Positions 54,341 to 64,000 of a DNA stretch of 64,000 nucleotides are shown here, piece by piece. Origin of the DNA: Trametopsis cervina (taxonomy: Eukaryota > Basidiomycota > Agaricomycetes > Polyporales > Irpicaceae); NCBI GenBank assembly GCA_022385755.1, contig MU278357.1, positions 186,001-250,000 of the forward strand, read 5' to 3'. The notes under the pieces were generated by a model. That model was not told the origin of the DNA and made no database searches. It saw only the letters and a list, made by a program, of their open reading frames with translations. Positions within the stretch are counted from its first letter, which is position 1. The number at the start of each line of letters is the position of its first letter. Position numbers and translations under genes: made by a program.

Positions 54341-57300
54341 TCAAACGCCCTGATTTCCCGCGACAATGGCCTGGAGTAATGGCCAATCCGCGCTCGCCCT
54401 GCACATTTCCCTAAAGACGCCCCCTTGTTTGGCGAGTAAATTTTTTGGAGTATCGAACTCAACAATTTCACCGTTTCCGAGGACGAGGATTCTGTCGTAG
54501 TCCAGAACGGTCTTCAGCCTATGGGCGATCGTGATGACAATGGCGCTGGTGAACTCCTCCCGGATAGTCTGCTGAATCTGCACACAGGATAAGATGTGAG
54601 CAGTATGTTCCATGAGATTGTGGGTGAGGGCTTACACGATCATCAAGCTGTGTGTCAATCTGTGAGGTGGCTTCGTCCATGATGACAACATTACTTCGGC
54701 GTAATACTGCACGAGCCAGAGCGACTAGCTGCCTCTCTCCTGCACTGAGAGAACCAGTTTGACTGATTGCCGTATCAAGGGTGATAGCAGAGGCCGGGTT
54801 GCCACCGTTTCCATTACCATTACCATTACCAGCGTGACTGAGTACTGATGCCACATGGCAGCGTTCGAGAACTTCCCAACATTCCTTATCGGAATGCTCC
54901 TCAAAAGGGTCGAGATTGCTCCTGATCGTACCCGTGAATAGAGAGACATCTTGACTGACTATAGTCTATAACACCAACCATGAGTCCCGAAGATTGGACA
55001 GAAAGATCACTTAAACATACTACGCGTGTCCTCAGGTCATCTAGTCCAATACTAGTTATGTCTACACCGTCCAAGCTAAGCAGGTGATGAGTCAATGCAC
55101 AACGCAGATGACTTTGAACAGGTGCTCACATAATGCTTCCTCCACTTGGTTCGATAATGCGCAGGAGAGAAAGAGCCAGTGTCGATTTCCCAGAACCGGT
55201 TCTTCCGACCTATACAAGACACAACCAATGAGGAATGTACGAACAAAGCTCGATGTGTGGTGCTCACCACTCCAATTTTTTCCGACGGTCGTACCGTGAA
55301 TGAAATTTTCTTCAAGACAGGAGGAAGTTCAGGGGCATATCGAACCTCTAACTCTTGTACGGATAACTCTCCACTCGAAGACGGCCAGTACGCGGGAGGT
55401 TGGGTGTCCTTTATGATTGCTGGCGCTTCTTGCGGTGCGTCAAGATATTCGACTATACGTTCGACGCTATTGAAGTCAAGCTCAAGCTGCGCAAGGACCC
55501 TGAGACGATGTCAGCAGCAAGCTCGCCATTGGAAGCGACACAAACTAACTTTACAAGCTGCCTGGAGGCCTCAGCGAAAGTCTCCGACTGAATAATAACC
55601 AGCGCCGCCAGCCCGTCACCAATTCCGCTCCACAAAGCGAAGATCGTAGTCAGGAATACGACCACGGAGCCCAAACCTGTCGAGGCTCAGGTCAGCTCGG
55701 AAGAACCGCACTTCTTCGTTTACGCACAGTCATATCTCCAGCGTAGCCAATTAGCCACAAGCCACTAAAAACGGTAAGATGAGTTGGGGATGTGAATATG
55801 GAAAGAGTAACGCACGTATGCATGGTCATAAGACTGGAATGTATCGACCTTCCGATAAAAGCCATCTTGATACCTCCACTCCATAGCAAACGCACGGACA
55901 TGAACCAAACCACGGAGCAGCTCGTCGAAACCCGCAAACGCGGGAGATAACGATATGGATTCCAGCCGGCGTAAATCGCGCGATGCCTGGATGTAAGGAG
56001 GTGCAAGCCGTACGTAAAGCCAGGCGATGAATATCGCGACCGGAGCGAACGAAGGCACGACGCAGATGATGACAATGAACGATGCCAAAAAGTTGAGCAC
56101 CCCGGCCAACGCAGCACGGAACGAGTTTTGCAGTGATCCATCGACGGTGTTCATGTCTGATGTCCAGCGATTGAGAATCCGGCCGATGGGTGTGATGTCG
56201 AAGAATCGTGTCGGAGCCGCCGTCAAGCGTAGAAGCATCGCATTAAATAAGGATCGTGATGCTTGCAGACTGGCATAGTAACCTATGGCGATGTAGGCTA
56301 GCACGGTTAGTGCCCCTGCCACTGAGATGTAGAAGTAGATAAGTAGCCAGGGTGTAACGTTTTGATCAGGTGGAGGAAGATCGTTCCAGAACCAGAAGCT
56401 TCCTTGGATGGATGCGTCAGACGATTCACTGTGCTCGTAGGCTTCGCCCCATCTGGCGAGGTAGAACTAGGATAAAGTGGGTAAGTGAAGTATAATCGGG
56501 AGGCGAAGACGGAGCCGCTACCTGAACGCCGATATTTATGAGCCGCAGCTGAACGAGAAGCCAAAGGGAGAATATCCACGAAAAAATGCCAGCAGCGCGG
56601 ATGTACGTGAGGTAGCTGTGGAGAGCAACTCGCCCTTCTGCACGCGCTTCCGCCTCGACGAGCTTCCCATTTGACAAACTCCGTCTGATTTTAGGAAGAT
56701 CGGCACCGTTACCAGCCGCTAAATCCGCCTCATTTACTTCTTCTTTACCCACGAGACTTTCTTGTTCCGCTGATTCAGGATGATCTTCTGCGTCCACAAC
56801 CTTCTGCAGCAGATGACGGCTGCGCAACTCTTGAATAGTGCCCTGATGTGTGATCTGGCCGTTAGACAGCTCTACAAGATACGTCGCAATGGGCAGACAG
56901 AGGGTTATGTGGTGTGTGACCAGGATGATAGTTCGGCCAGCGGCAAGCGGCCCAGTTAAGGCGCGCTTGACCAGATGTTGAGCCGTGTGCATATCAACGG
57001 CTGCAAGTCTAGGGCGCAGTTAGAGTGAGTACGACCTCGCTGTAGAAGGCGACTTACGGATCGTCTAGCAATAATGTCTACATAGCGGTCAGTTGAAGGA
57101 TTTGCGCAACGGGAACACTGTACGTACTGAAGCCTGAGAGTATAGTGCGCGAGCGAGAGCGATCCTTGCCCTTTGTCCGCCAGACAAGGTGATACCTTTC
57201 TCGCCGATCTCTACCATACGATTGCACTTTAGAGCTTCTCGTGTATTTCTCGAGAATGAGCGACTACGCACCTGTAAGATCGCCAGCATCAAGGACCTCT

Positions 57301-60269
57301 AAATCTCGTATAAGGGCGCACGCTTCTACTACAGCCAAATAACGGGCTTCATCGAAGCCTGCCGATGACCCATAGATGATATTGTCTTTGATAGTCGCAT
57401 GCTCCAGCCCTGTTATCTGTCTAAACGATAAGAACTGGTGCGTTGCATGTGCTCACTCACAAGGATTCTGAGCGCAATAAGCCACACTGTGACCCGCCTT
57501 ATTAAGCATCACGCGTCCGGACGTACATATCAGCTCTGGGATGCGGAACTGAGCTGCGTTTTACACATGTCAAAAGTTTCACTCACCGCCCAATAGTGCG
57601 TTTAGCAATGCCGTTTTCCCAGATCCAGTTGGTCCGCTAACTAATGATAATCCCGGTTGAGGGAACGCAATATTAAGCGGTCCGAGAGTGAATCTCGTTA
57701 GCTCATTCCGCGGCGCCACGTCCCACTCAAACGTCGCATTTTCGCATCCAAGGCCTTGCGCCGTACCGTTCGTACCCGATGGAGCCTGAGATTTCAGAGA
57801 TGATGCCCACTCCGGAACTTCGGGCTCATTCAGGAACTCTTCAATACGTTGCATGCTAACATACGCTGTTTGACGTTTTATTAGCGGGGTCGTCATGGAG
57901 AGTATCATGTTTCACATACCATGCAGCAGAGCGAATATTTCGTTTGGCAGGGCTGTCATAGGTCCCTGCAACTGAGAGAAGAGCGCAAGAGAGGTAAAAG
58001 CTTTCGCAACAGTCAGCTGTTGCTTTGCAATAAGCGTATAGCATAAAAATGTTATCAGCGCCGTCGCTGAGGGCATCCATGTCCTGTTGGAATAGTCAGA
58101 ACAAAATGTAGTGACGATATCTGAGATTTTTCGAACGAACCAAATGAATGAGATAGCCACACTAACGATATTTTCCTTCACTCGCCATCGCAACTCACTC
58201 TCGCGAGCATCTCGTACACGTTTTGTCCAACGTGTCTCTTCAAACGTGCCAATTTCAGAACACGCTTGGAACCAGGATGTTCTCACTCACCCCAGCCGTA
58301 GAATTTCAGGAACCGAACATTTTGGAAAAGCTCGTTAACCAGTTTCATCCTCCAATCACGAGCACTCCATGATTCTCGTGTAACCTGCGCTGCCCGTTAA
58401 CCCAAGTGACAGAAGTATGGGAAGACCTACGTAGATGTTATACTTAGCCAATGGATAATTAAGAATGTATGCGACGAGAACGACAGCGACGCCGGCAAGC
58501 GCGCTCCAGCCTAAGATGCTGCGCGGAGGTCAGTACGGATGGGAAGGATTATGGCAGACATGACTCACTTGTAGAGGAAGACAAGCGCAATGGTAAGCCT
58601 CACTGGGGAAGCAAAGACAGCAGAAAATTCCCAGAAACGTTGGGCGACGGCGTACGCATCACCTCTATAGAAAACAGCCGTCTTAACATCATCAACAGCA
58701 AATAAAGCATACTTGACAGCACGTACTGCATCAAGTTAACAATTTTACCGAGGTCTGCACTCTCAGGGCTGTCGTCCTTCTGATCCTCTTCGGTGGATGA
58801 CACTTTACCGCCAAAATCACGTCGTTTGAGAGCCTTCCAATGGAGAGCGCAGAATAGCTGTCCGCGCGTGCGTTCATAACAACGGCGAGTATACCATCTC
58901 TGGAAGGTATCCACCTGCGCAAACGATATGTTCGCCAGGAAGAAAAGGAAGGTGTACAGATACGCCGTGGTGCGGGCTTCAGGTGCAGGGTCAGCGAGAG
59001 CGGCAAGGATCCGCTGCAGTGCGAAGGGAGGAATAAAACCTGAATAAAGCCTAAATCAATCTGGAGCCAATATTGTTACGTCAGAGAGTACTCACCAACT
59101 ACTGCGCTCCATAACTCGAGAGTAATGTCAATAATTAAGTCCAGTGAGTTTGACGCAAGGAGGAACCACAGGAGCGAGTGAGTAGGATGTCTTAACATTG
59201 TTCGTCAATATTAATTCGGTAGACATTCAATGGGCATCGCGCAGGCTCACCTTTTAGTGTATGCGAGATACTTCGTAAATAAATTCTTATGACTAAAGAA
59301 GGGAGACAGGCTCCATACGTCGGGCTCATTAAGCGTCCTTTTAGTGGCGACTTTCAGTATCGGCTCGACATATGAGACGTTCATCCATGACCATAGAGTC
59401 ACACTGTCCTCGGGCATTGAAAGATCACTACTGGGGATCTACCACCATGTCAGTTGTGGGACTTCACTTTTTCCTCAGTTTTCCATCAACGGGAAGTCGC
59501 ACTCACATCATTCTGGCCCGCTACGTTCGGAGATGGCAAGACTTCCTCCAAGGGAAGGGTACCGGCAATCCACAAGAGGATGGTGGGGACAGTCGCCCGG
59601 AGGACATCTAGAGCGAGAATAACCAGCTCTGTCTCTGAGGCCAGAATAGTGGCCGCCAGGTCGGTAATTCCGGAGAGTATATTTGCGGTATAGAATAAAA
59701 GGAGGAAATACGGAGGGGTCCGGGGAGGTTTACTCAGGAGCCTCCCAGTCGAATATATCTACTTGACAATAAGCCTCAGCGTAGAACCGAACCATACCAT
59801 AAACACCCACCCATGCGAGAAGAACTGCTCCGGCTTGTGTAATATGACTTCGACTGACGTCCCCAGACACAGCTTCATATGCCAGGACAGTCGCCCATCC
59901 TGCAGTCTCTAGTATTGATAATGCCACAAGAACCCGGAGCTTCCATGCAGGCTGTGTGACGGTAGGACCACGTTCGCCTTCGAGATCATCCAAACCCATG
60001 AAATCCGTGAGAGGGGACCGAAGGGCATGCCAGATACGTTGGAAGAACTTCGGCCAGGGGATGACAGACGCAACATCATACAGCAAAGTCAGGAGGACAA
60101 TGGATGCTGGGATGACGGTCCCGAGCACAAATGTTCGCGTTGTCGGAGGCAGCCACGGGTCAAGTCCGCTGTGTCCTCCGCTGAAGTCCTGCTCCGCGAC
60201 TCCGACGCGGAGGCTTGTCGTCCATGATTGAAGCAGAGTCGACTGCGAACTCTGCTGAAACCAGTCCAT
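54341..60269 (-). CDS. ABC transporter, ABCC/MRP type (full length, TMD-NBD-TMD-NBD)
   Basis: The likely start is ATG 60269 ([16 protein letters not shown]); a further upstream in-frame ATG at 60398 exists. The stop is 54343-54341. Roughly twenty introns. An N-terminal set of extra helices (TMD0-like, [20 protein letters not shown] and others) precedes TMD1. NBD1 shows Walker [13 protein letters not shown] (about 57640-57600), signature [15 protein letters not shown] (about 57187-57145) and Walker B LLLDDP (about 57070) with VTHHITL as H-loop. TMD2 includes [23 protein letters not shown]2 has [18 protein letters not shown] (about 55190), signature [16 protein letters not shown], Walker [13 protein letters not shown] and H-loop IAHRLKT. 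NBD1 has Asp where the catalytic Glu is expected and NBD2 keeps Glu, the asymmetry normal in ABCC proteins. The substrate is unknown; relatives export conjugates or load vacuoles. Confidence 0.9.
54811..54830. repeat. CCATTA hexanucleotide microsatellite in NBD2 coding sequence
   Basis: Three copies of CCATTA plus CC. They encode the GNGNGNGNGG tract in a variable loop before the NBD2 signature motif. The six-base unit keeps the frame when it changes length. Confidence 0.75.
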
Positions 60270-61923
60270 CAGCCGTGAGAGTAGTGGTGGTGGTGAGAAA
60301 GGAAGAAACGGCAGCTGGACCGCAAGTCTGAACCAGCGCGCGAAGTCTCTGACGAAACCGTTACGCCTTCCAAGCTCCCAACGGCACCCGGAGCCCAAAC
60401 CAATGGAGCCAGACTACCTGGCCGGTTAACATGCATTTAGGAGCAGTTTCATGTCACGAAATGAAGATTGCACGACATCTGCGTTGCAATGTTCAGGTTC
60501 ATCGCCTTGCATTGTTTGCAGAATAGGAGTGTACCGTGACGTGCGCCCAAGATTCGCAGATCCGAAACGCCCGATCACTGCTTACTCTTAGTCTCTCTTA
60601 AACAAACTGACGATTTGACTTGGAGTGATCCGCGAAACATGGTTACGGACATCGTTGTGAATAAACTACCAGTCGTCGACCGACGTACTAGCAGGAAGCC
60701 CCACAGGAAAAGGCGAGTTGGATTGAGATAATGATTCAAAATATGGAGAATAGACCGAGGAGATAGCTCGGTGGTAGTTGAGGGAGGCCGCAGTCTCCGT
60801 CTTAGGTACGATATTGATATGTCGCACATCAAGTATCTTGCGCCGGCCATAGAGAAGCCGCGATGTTTTCGCAGGAAGCAGCCCACAGGTGACAAGGAGG
60901 CGCTAAGCGTTGAAAAGGTTTTTGCAACCACAGATAATCTAATTACGGAACAGTGAGGTATGAGGTCCTCCAATCGGTGCAGCGACTTACACGCGACTCT
61001 CGAGACAGCTCGAGCACCCTGAGCGTGGCGAGAATGTCGGAAGGAACCTGTGTTGCAAAGCTTCCGATACCCTAGATAACGGGGCCCTAGTCGCGCACGT
61101 AGCTTGTTCATTTCGGCCTCGATGAAGAAGACGGATAAGCGACGGCATGTCCTGCGTGAGTAAGTAGCACCAAACACTCCGTGAAAACGAATCTAATCAC
61201 ATGAATGCCGCTGCACGCCAGGCGGGGCGAAGTAACAAGCTCAGTGTTGACGAGGCGTACCTAAGCTTGACATTCCGCCAATGCATACTCCCTCCTCGAC
61301 ATGTCGTACGACGTCCGCAATGTAGGTGGGAGGTATCCGTCAAACGTCAGAGCATAGACACTGGCCCGTAGCGTCTATATGCCACCGCTTTGGCGTCCGG
61401 AGGTTGCAAAGCATTCCAAGTCGGAAACTGTTTGTCCGCCGTTTGATTGAGTTTGTTACATTGAGACGCGTGCGATTCGATTAAACAGTCATAGGTAGAC
61501 GCGTCTTGCAATCCTTGGGTGTTGGCCATTTCCTCCCTCGAAACGCGGTGGTGAGCGACGGAAGAGGACTGGGAGCGAGTCCAAGCTCGGCAAGCGTTTG
61601 TTCGGTTCACCCTTTGGTTCGGCAATCCGAACCGATCAAGCACTTGACTCTCCACCGACGTCGGCATTGAACCACCTCTCTTCATCCTCTCATTGACTAC
61701 CAACAGGCCTTCCGTTATAATCGTTAAAGACAGCGGACTTGGCTCTATTCCTCTCTAGTCCTTTATTTCTCACTTCACCTTTTCCTCTGCGGCTCGGATC
61801 TCGCATTGCCACCATTCCTGTCACGTAAGGCCGCTAAGACGATCTGTTACATATAACTCACAGATCTGCATTCGCTAGGACAACGACCACCATCCATCCT
61901 CCCCAGAATAATAGAAACCAATC
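60270..61923. other. 1.65-kb divergent intergenic region, ABC transporter / trehalase
   Basis: It must hold the promoters of both flanking genes. A 200-codon minus frame (61177-60575) and a 118-codon minus frame (61703-61347) are open but I recognise no family, and their Arg/Ser/Leu-rich composition is that of random sequence. C/T-rich sequence at 61745-61830 precedes the trehalase start. STRE-like CCCCT elements, known to control trehalase and stress genes in yeast, are not prominent. Confidence 0.45.
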
Positions 61924-64000
61924 ATGGCTCCAGCACTGAATCATCCGCCGACCGTAAGTTTCATCGACGACCAGAAGGCTGTCCATAGCGAAGCGGCAGA
62001 GTATTATGGCGGCCAGGAGCAGTTTAGTCGTGGACGGACATACAGCGCCGTAAGTTCCCCACAGTCTTGATGCATATTCAGACTTTCTGATTGCTTGCCG
62101 TGCTGCCCATAGTCATTCGCGCATGGCTACAATCCCAAGAAGCTACCAGCATTTCAGGATGAGTGGCATCGTCGGACCAGGCGTATGTCTCACGATGAGA
62201 AGAGTCTTACGGCGCCCCGTCGCTTCTTAATTGATGTTGAAGAGACTATCCGTGTTGTCCTCGAGCAGGAGGATACAGATGGTGACTTTCAGATCAGTGT
62301 CACCGATGCTGGTCCCAAACTTATACCACTCGGCACGGCAACCAGCAATGGATTCAAGACGTTCGACATCCGGGTAAGTACAAAGATTTGTTTTAACTCG
62401 CAGGCGCTCATTCTCTTTCAGGGAACGTACATGCTTTCCAACCTTTTACAAGAGCTCGCCCTAGCGAGAGATCACGGCCGCAAGCGCATTGTTCTTGACG
62501 AAGCGCGTTTAACGGAAAATCCTGTAGATCGCCTGTCTCGTATGATCAAGAACTCGTTCTGGCATGCGCTGACAAGACGGATCGACGGCGACGGTTTCGA
62601 AATCATCACCGCAGACCCCAAGAACCGTACGGGCCGTGTCAACCCTCGCATCTATGTGCCGCACGCTGAGCCTGCCATGGCCGAATATTATAGAAGGGTA
62701 GCAAAGGAGAAGCCTCATCTGAACCTCGACGTGCAGGTATTGCCGCCGAAACCAGATGATCCGGTATTCGTCAAAAGCCTCAACTCCAAACCTGGTATCC
62801 TCGCGTTAGATATGAAAGAGGTTGACGGTGTCCAAGGCAAAACCATGAAAGGTATCCCTTTCATTGTGCCTGGCGCCCGTTTCAACGAGGTGAATCATCT
62901 TAATGATTCTCGTCGCGCATCTTTTAATATCTAATCTCAGCTCTACAACTGGGACTCCTACTTCATTTCACTAGGCCTCCTCATCGACGGTCAAGTAAAC
63001 ATGGCAAAGGGCATGGTCGATCACTTCATTTTCGAGATTAAGCATTACGGCAAGATCCTGAACGGAAGCCGAAGCTACTATCTCTGTCGCACTCAGCCCC
63101 CATTCCTCACGGACATGGCTCTTCAGATCTACAACCAGTTGGATCGCTCGGACATGGAGGCGAACCGTGCGTGGCTGAAGCGTGCGATCCAGGCCGCCAT
63201 CAAAGAGTATCACACTATCTGGGTGGCAGAGCCCCGCATGGACCCGAAGACTGGACTTTCTCGCTACCGCCCCGACGGTCTTGGTATTCCCCCTGAGACC
63301 GAAGCCACTCATTTCACGCATATCCTGGAGCCGTATGCGCACAAGCATGGACTGTCGATCAACGAGTTCAGTGAGAAGTACAACGATGGATTGTTGCATG
63401 AGCCGGAGCTTGACGAGTACTTCTTGCACGATCGAGCGGTGCGTGAGTCTGGACACGATACGACGTACCGGTTTGAAAAGCGTTGTGCCAACCTTGGTAC
63501 CATCGATCTTCAAACGCTGCTGTACAAGTACGAAGTTGACATCGGCACGGCCATTCGTGAGGTATTTGATGATGAGCTAGACCTCGAGGAAGACTTCGAT
63601 TTGTCCCCTTGGCCCGTCACGCCCGAGACGTATGCGAACCCGCATCGCGAGAGGTCGAAATCCCGTACTCAGACCAGTGCCGAGTGGTTTGAGCGTGCAG
63701 AATGGCGTCGGGCTACCATCGACAAGTACTGCTGGAATGAGAGCAAGGGTCTGTACTTTGACTACGACACCGTGCAAGAGAAGCAAAGCTTGTACGAGAG
63801 TGTCACTGCGTTCTGGACGCTATGGGCTGGATGTGCGAGTGAAGAGCAAGCTTGGAAGCTACTGTAAGTCTTGATGACCGTTTCTGAGGTAAAGCGCATG
63901 TGGTTAACCCCGCGCATGCATACAGGTCACAGTCGCTGAAGAAGTTCGAGGTTCTGGGAGGACTCGTTTCCGGAACAGAAGAATCCAGAGGTAAAATCTC
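61924..64000 (+). CDS. NTH1: Neutral trehalase, GH37 (C-terminal part beyond the window)
   Basis: Exons 61924-62049, 62113-62373, 62422-62889, 62941-63863 and 63926 onward. The N-terminus carries a PKA-type site in [10 protein letters not shown], in the place where yeast Nth1 is phosphorylated, and the calcium-binding loop EDTDGDFQI. The GH37 domain follows: [20 protein letters not shown], the first signature [18 protein letters not shown] (split by an intron), [40 protein letters not shown] and [12 protein letters not shown], which should hold the catalytic acid Asp (by analogy to yeast). [20 protein letters not shown] and [14 protein letters not shown] continue to the edge. The second signature and catalytic base lie outside. 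It hydrolyses cytosolic trehalose to glucose during germination and recovery from stress. The first signature has Ala where PGGRF is usual. Confidence 0.95.

Noticed and set aside
60575..61177. 200-codon minus frame upstream of the ABC transporter
   Set aside because: Long, but no family, no consistent splice extension and a random-looking Arg/Ser/Leu composition; kept only as a note in the intergenic entry.
1..64000. CRISPR arrays, bacterial operons, phage or secondary-metabolite cluster
   Set aside because: The sequence is intron-rich fungal DNA; no spaced repeats, and no polyketide synthase, NRPS or terpene synthase motif is visible.

Overview
The window is eukaryotic nuclear DNA from a filamentous basidiomycete, most likely an Agaricomycete (order not decidable by eye). 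Genes are dense, occur on both strands and are cut by many introns of about 45-60 bp with GT..AG ends. The recognisable families are typical of mushroom-forming fungi: an NsdD-type GATA factor, a DUF6533 membrane protein, an arrestin-like protein, a cupredoxin-type GPI protein and a small Zn2Cys6 protein. All gene models were spliced by eye; coordinates give the outer limits of the coding region, and exon limits are stated where I worked them out.

Layout. 1-1930: NsdD-like GATA transcription factor (minus, C-terminus cut by the window edge). 1.9-8.9 kb: gene-poor, with one small three-exon gene at 5405-5763 (minus) and an orphan promoter-like cluster at 5055-5159. 9027-10722: Kv-beta-like aldo/keto reductase. 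11766-23861: a gene for a single-pass surface membrane protein, split in exon 5 by a complete 10.4-kb LINE retrotransposon (12460-22856, minus) with a perfect 16-bp target-site duplication. 24110-25926: DUF6533 membrane protein (minus). 25.9-30.2 kb: no gene recognised. 30204-32854: PX + PB1 scaffold-like protein. 33324-35483: dynactin subunit Arp10 (minus). 35834-36774: cupredoxin-fold GPI protein. 36928-38673: FG nucleoporin Nup49/NUP58 (minus). 38.7-41.1 kb: no firm gene. 41152-41545: Zn2Cys6 mini-protein. 42405-44205: arrestin-like protein. 44389-45646: seven-beta-strand methyltransferase (minus). 46129-47514: peroxisomal adenine-nucleotide carrier. 47966-49182: conserved-looking protein of unknown function. 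49302-51446: MICOS subunit Mic60 (minus). 51714-54247: Atg22. 54341-60269: ABCC/MRP-type ABC transporter (minus). 61924-64000: neutral trehalase (5' part only).

Most genes are unrelated housekeeping functions rather than a pathway cluster. Two divergent pairs share short promoters (methyltransferase/carrier, 482 bp; Mic60/Atg22, 267 bp), and Atg22 and the ABC transporter converge with only 93 bp between stop codons.

The most unusual object is the LINE. It carries the expected gag-like ORF1 with a zinc knuckle and an ORF2 with endonuclease, reverse transcriptase and RNase H, all apparently intact. It also carries an extra 277-codon upstream ORF without a recognised domain. Each of the three ORFs is preceded by a 0.75-0.82 kb leader. 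The insertion looks recent and destroys the reading frame of the host gene in this haplotype.
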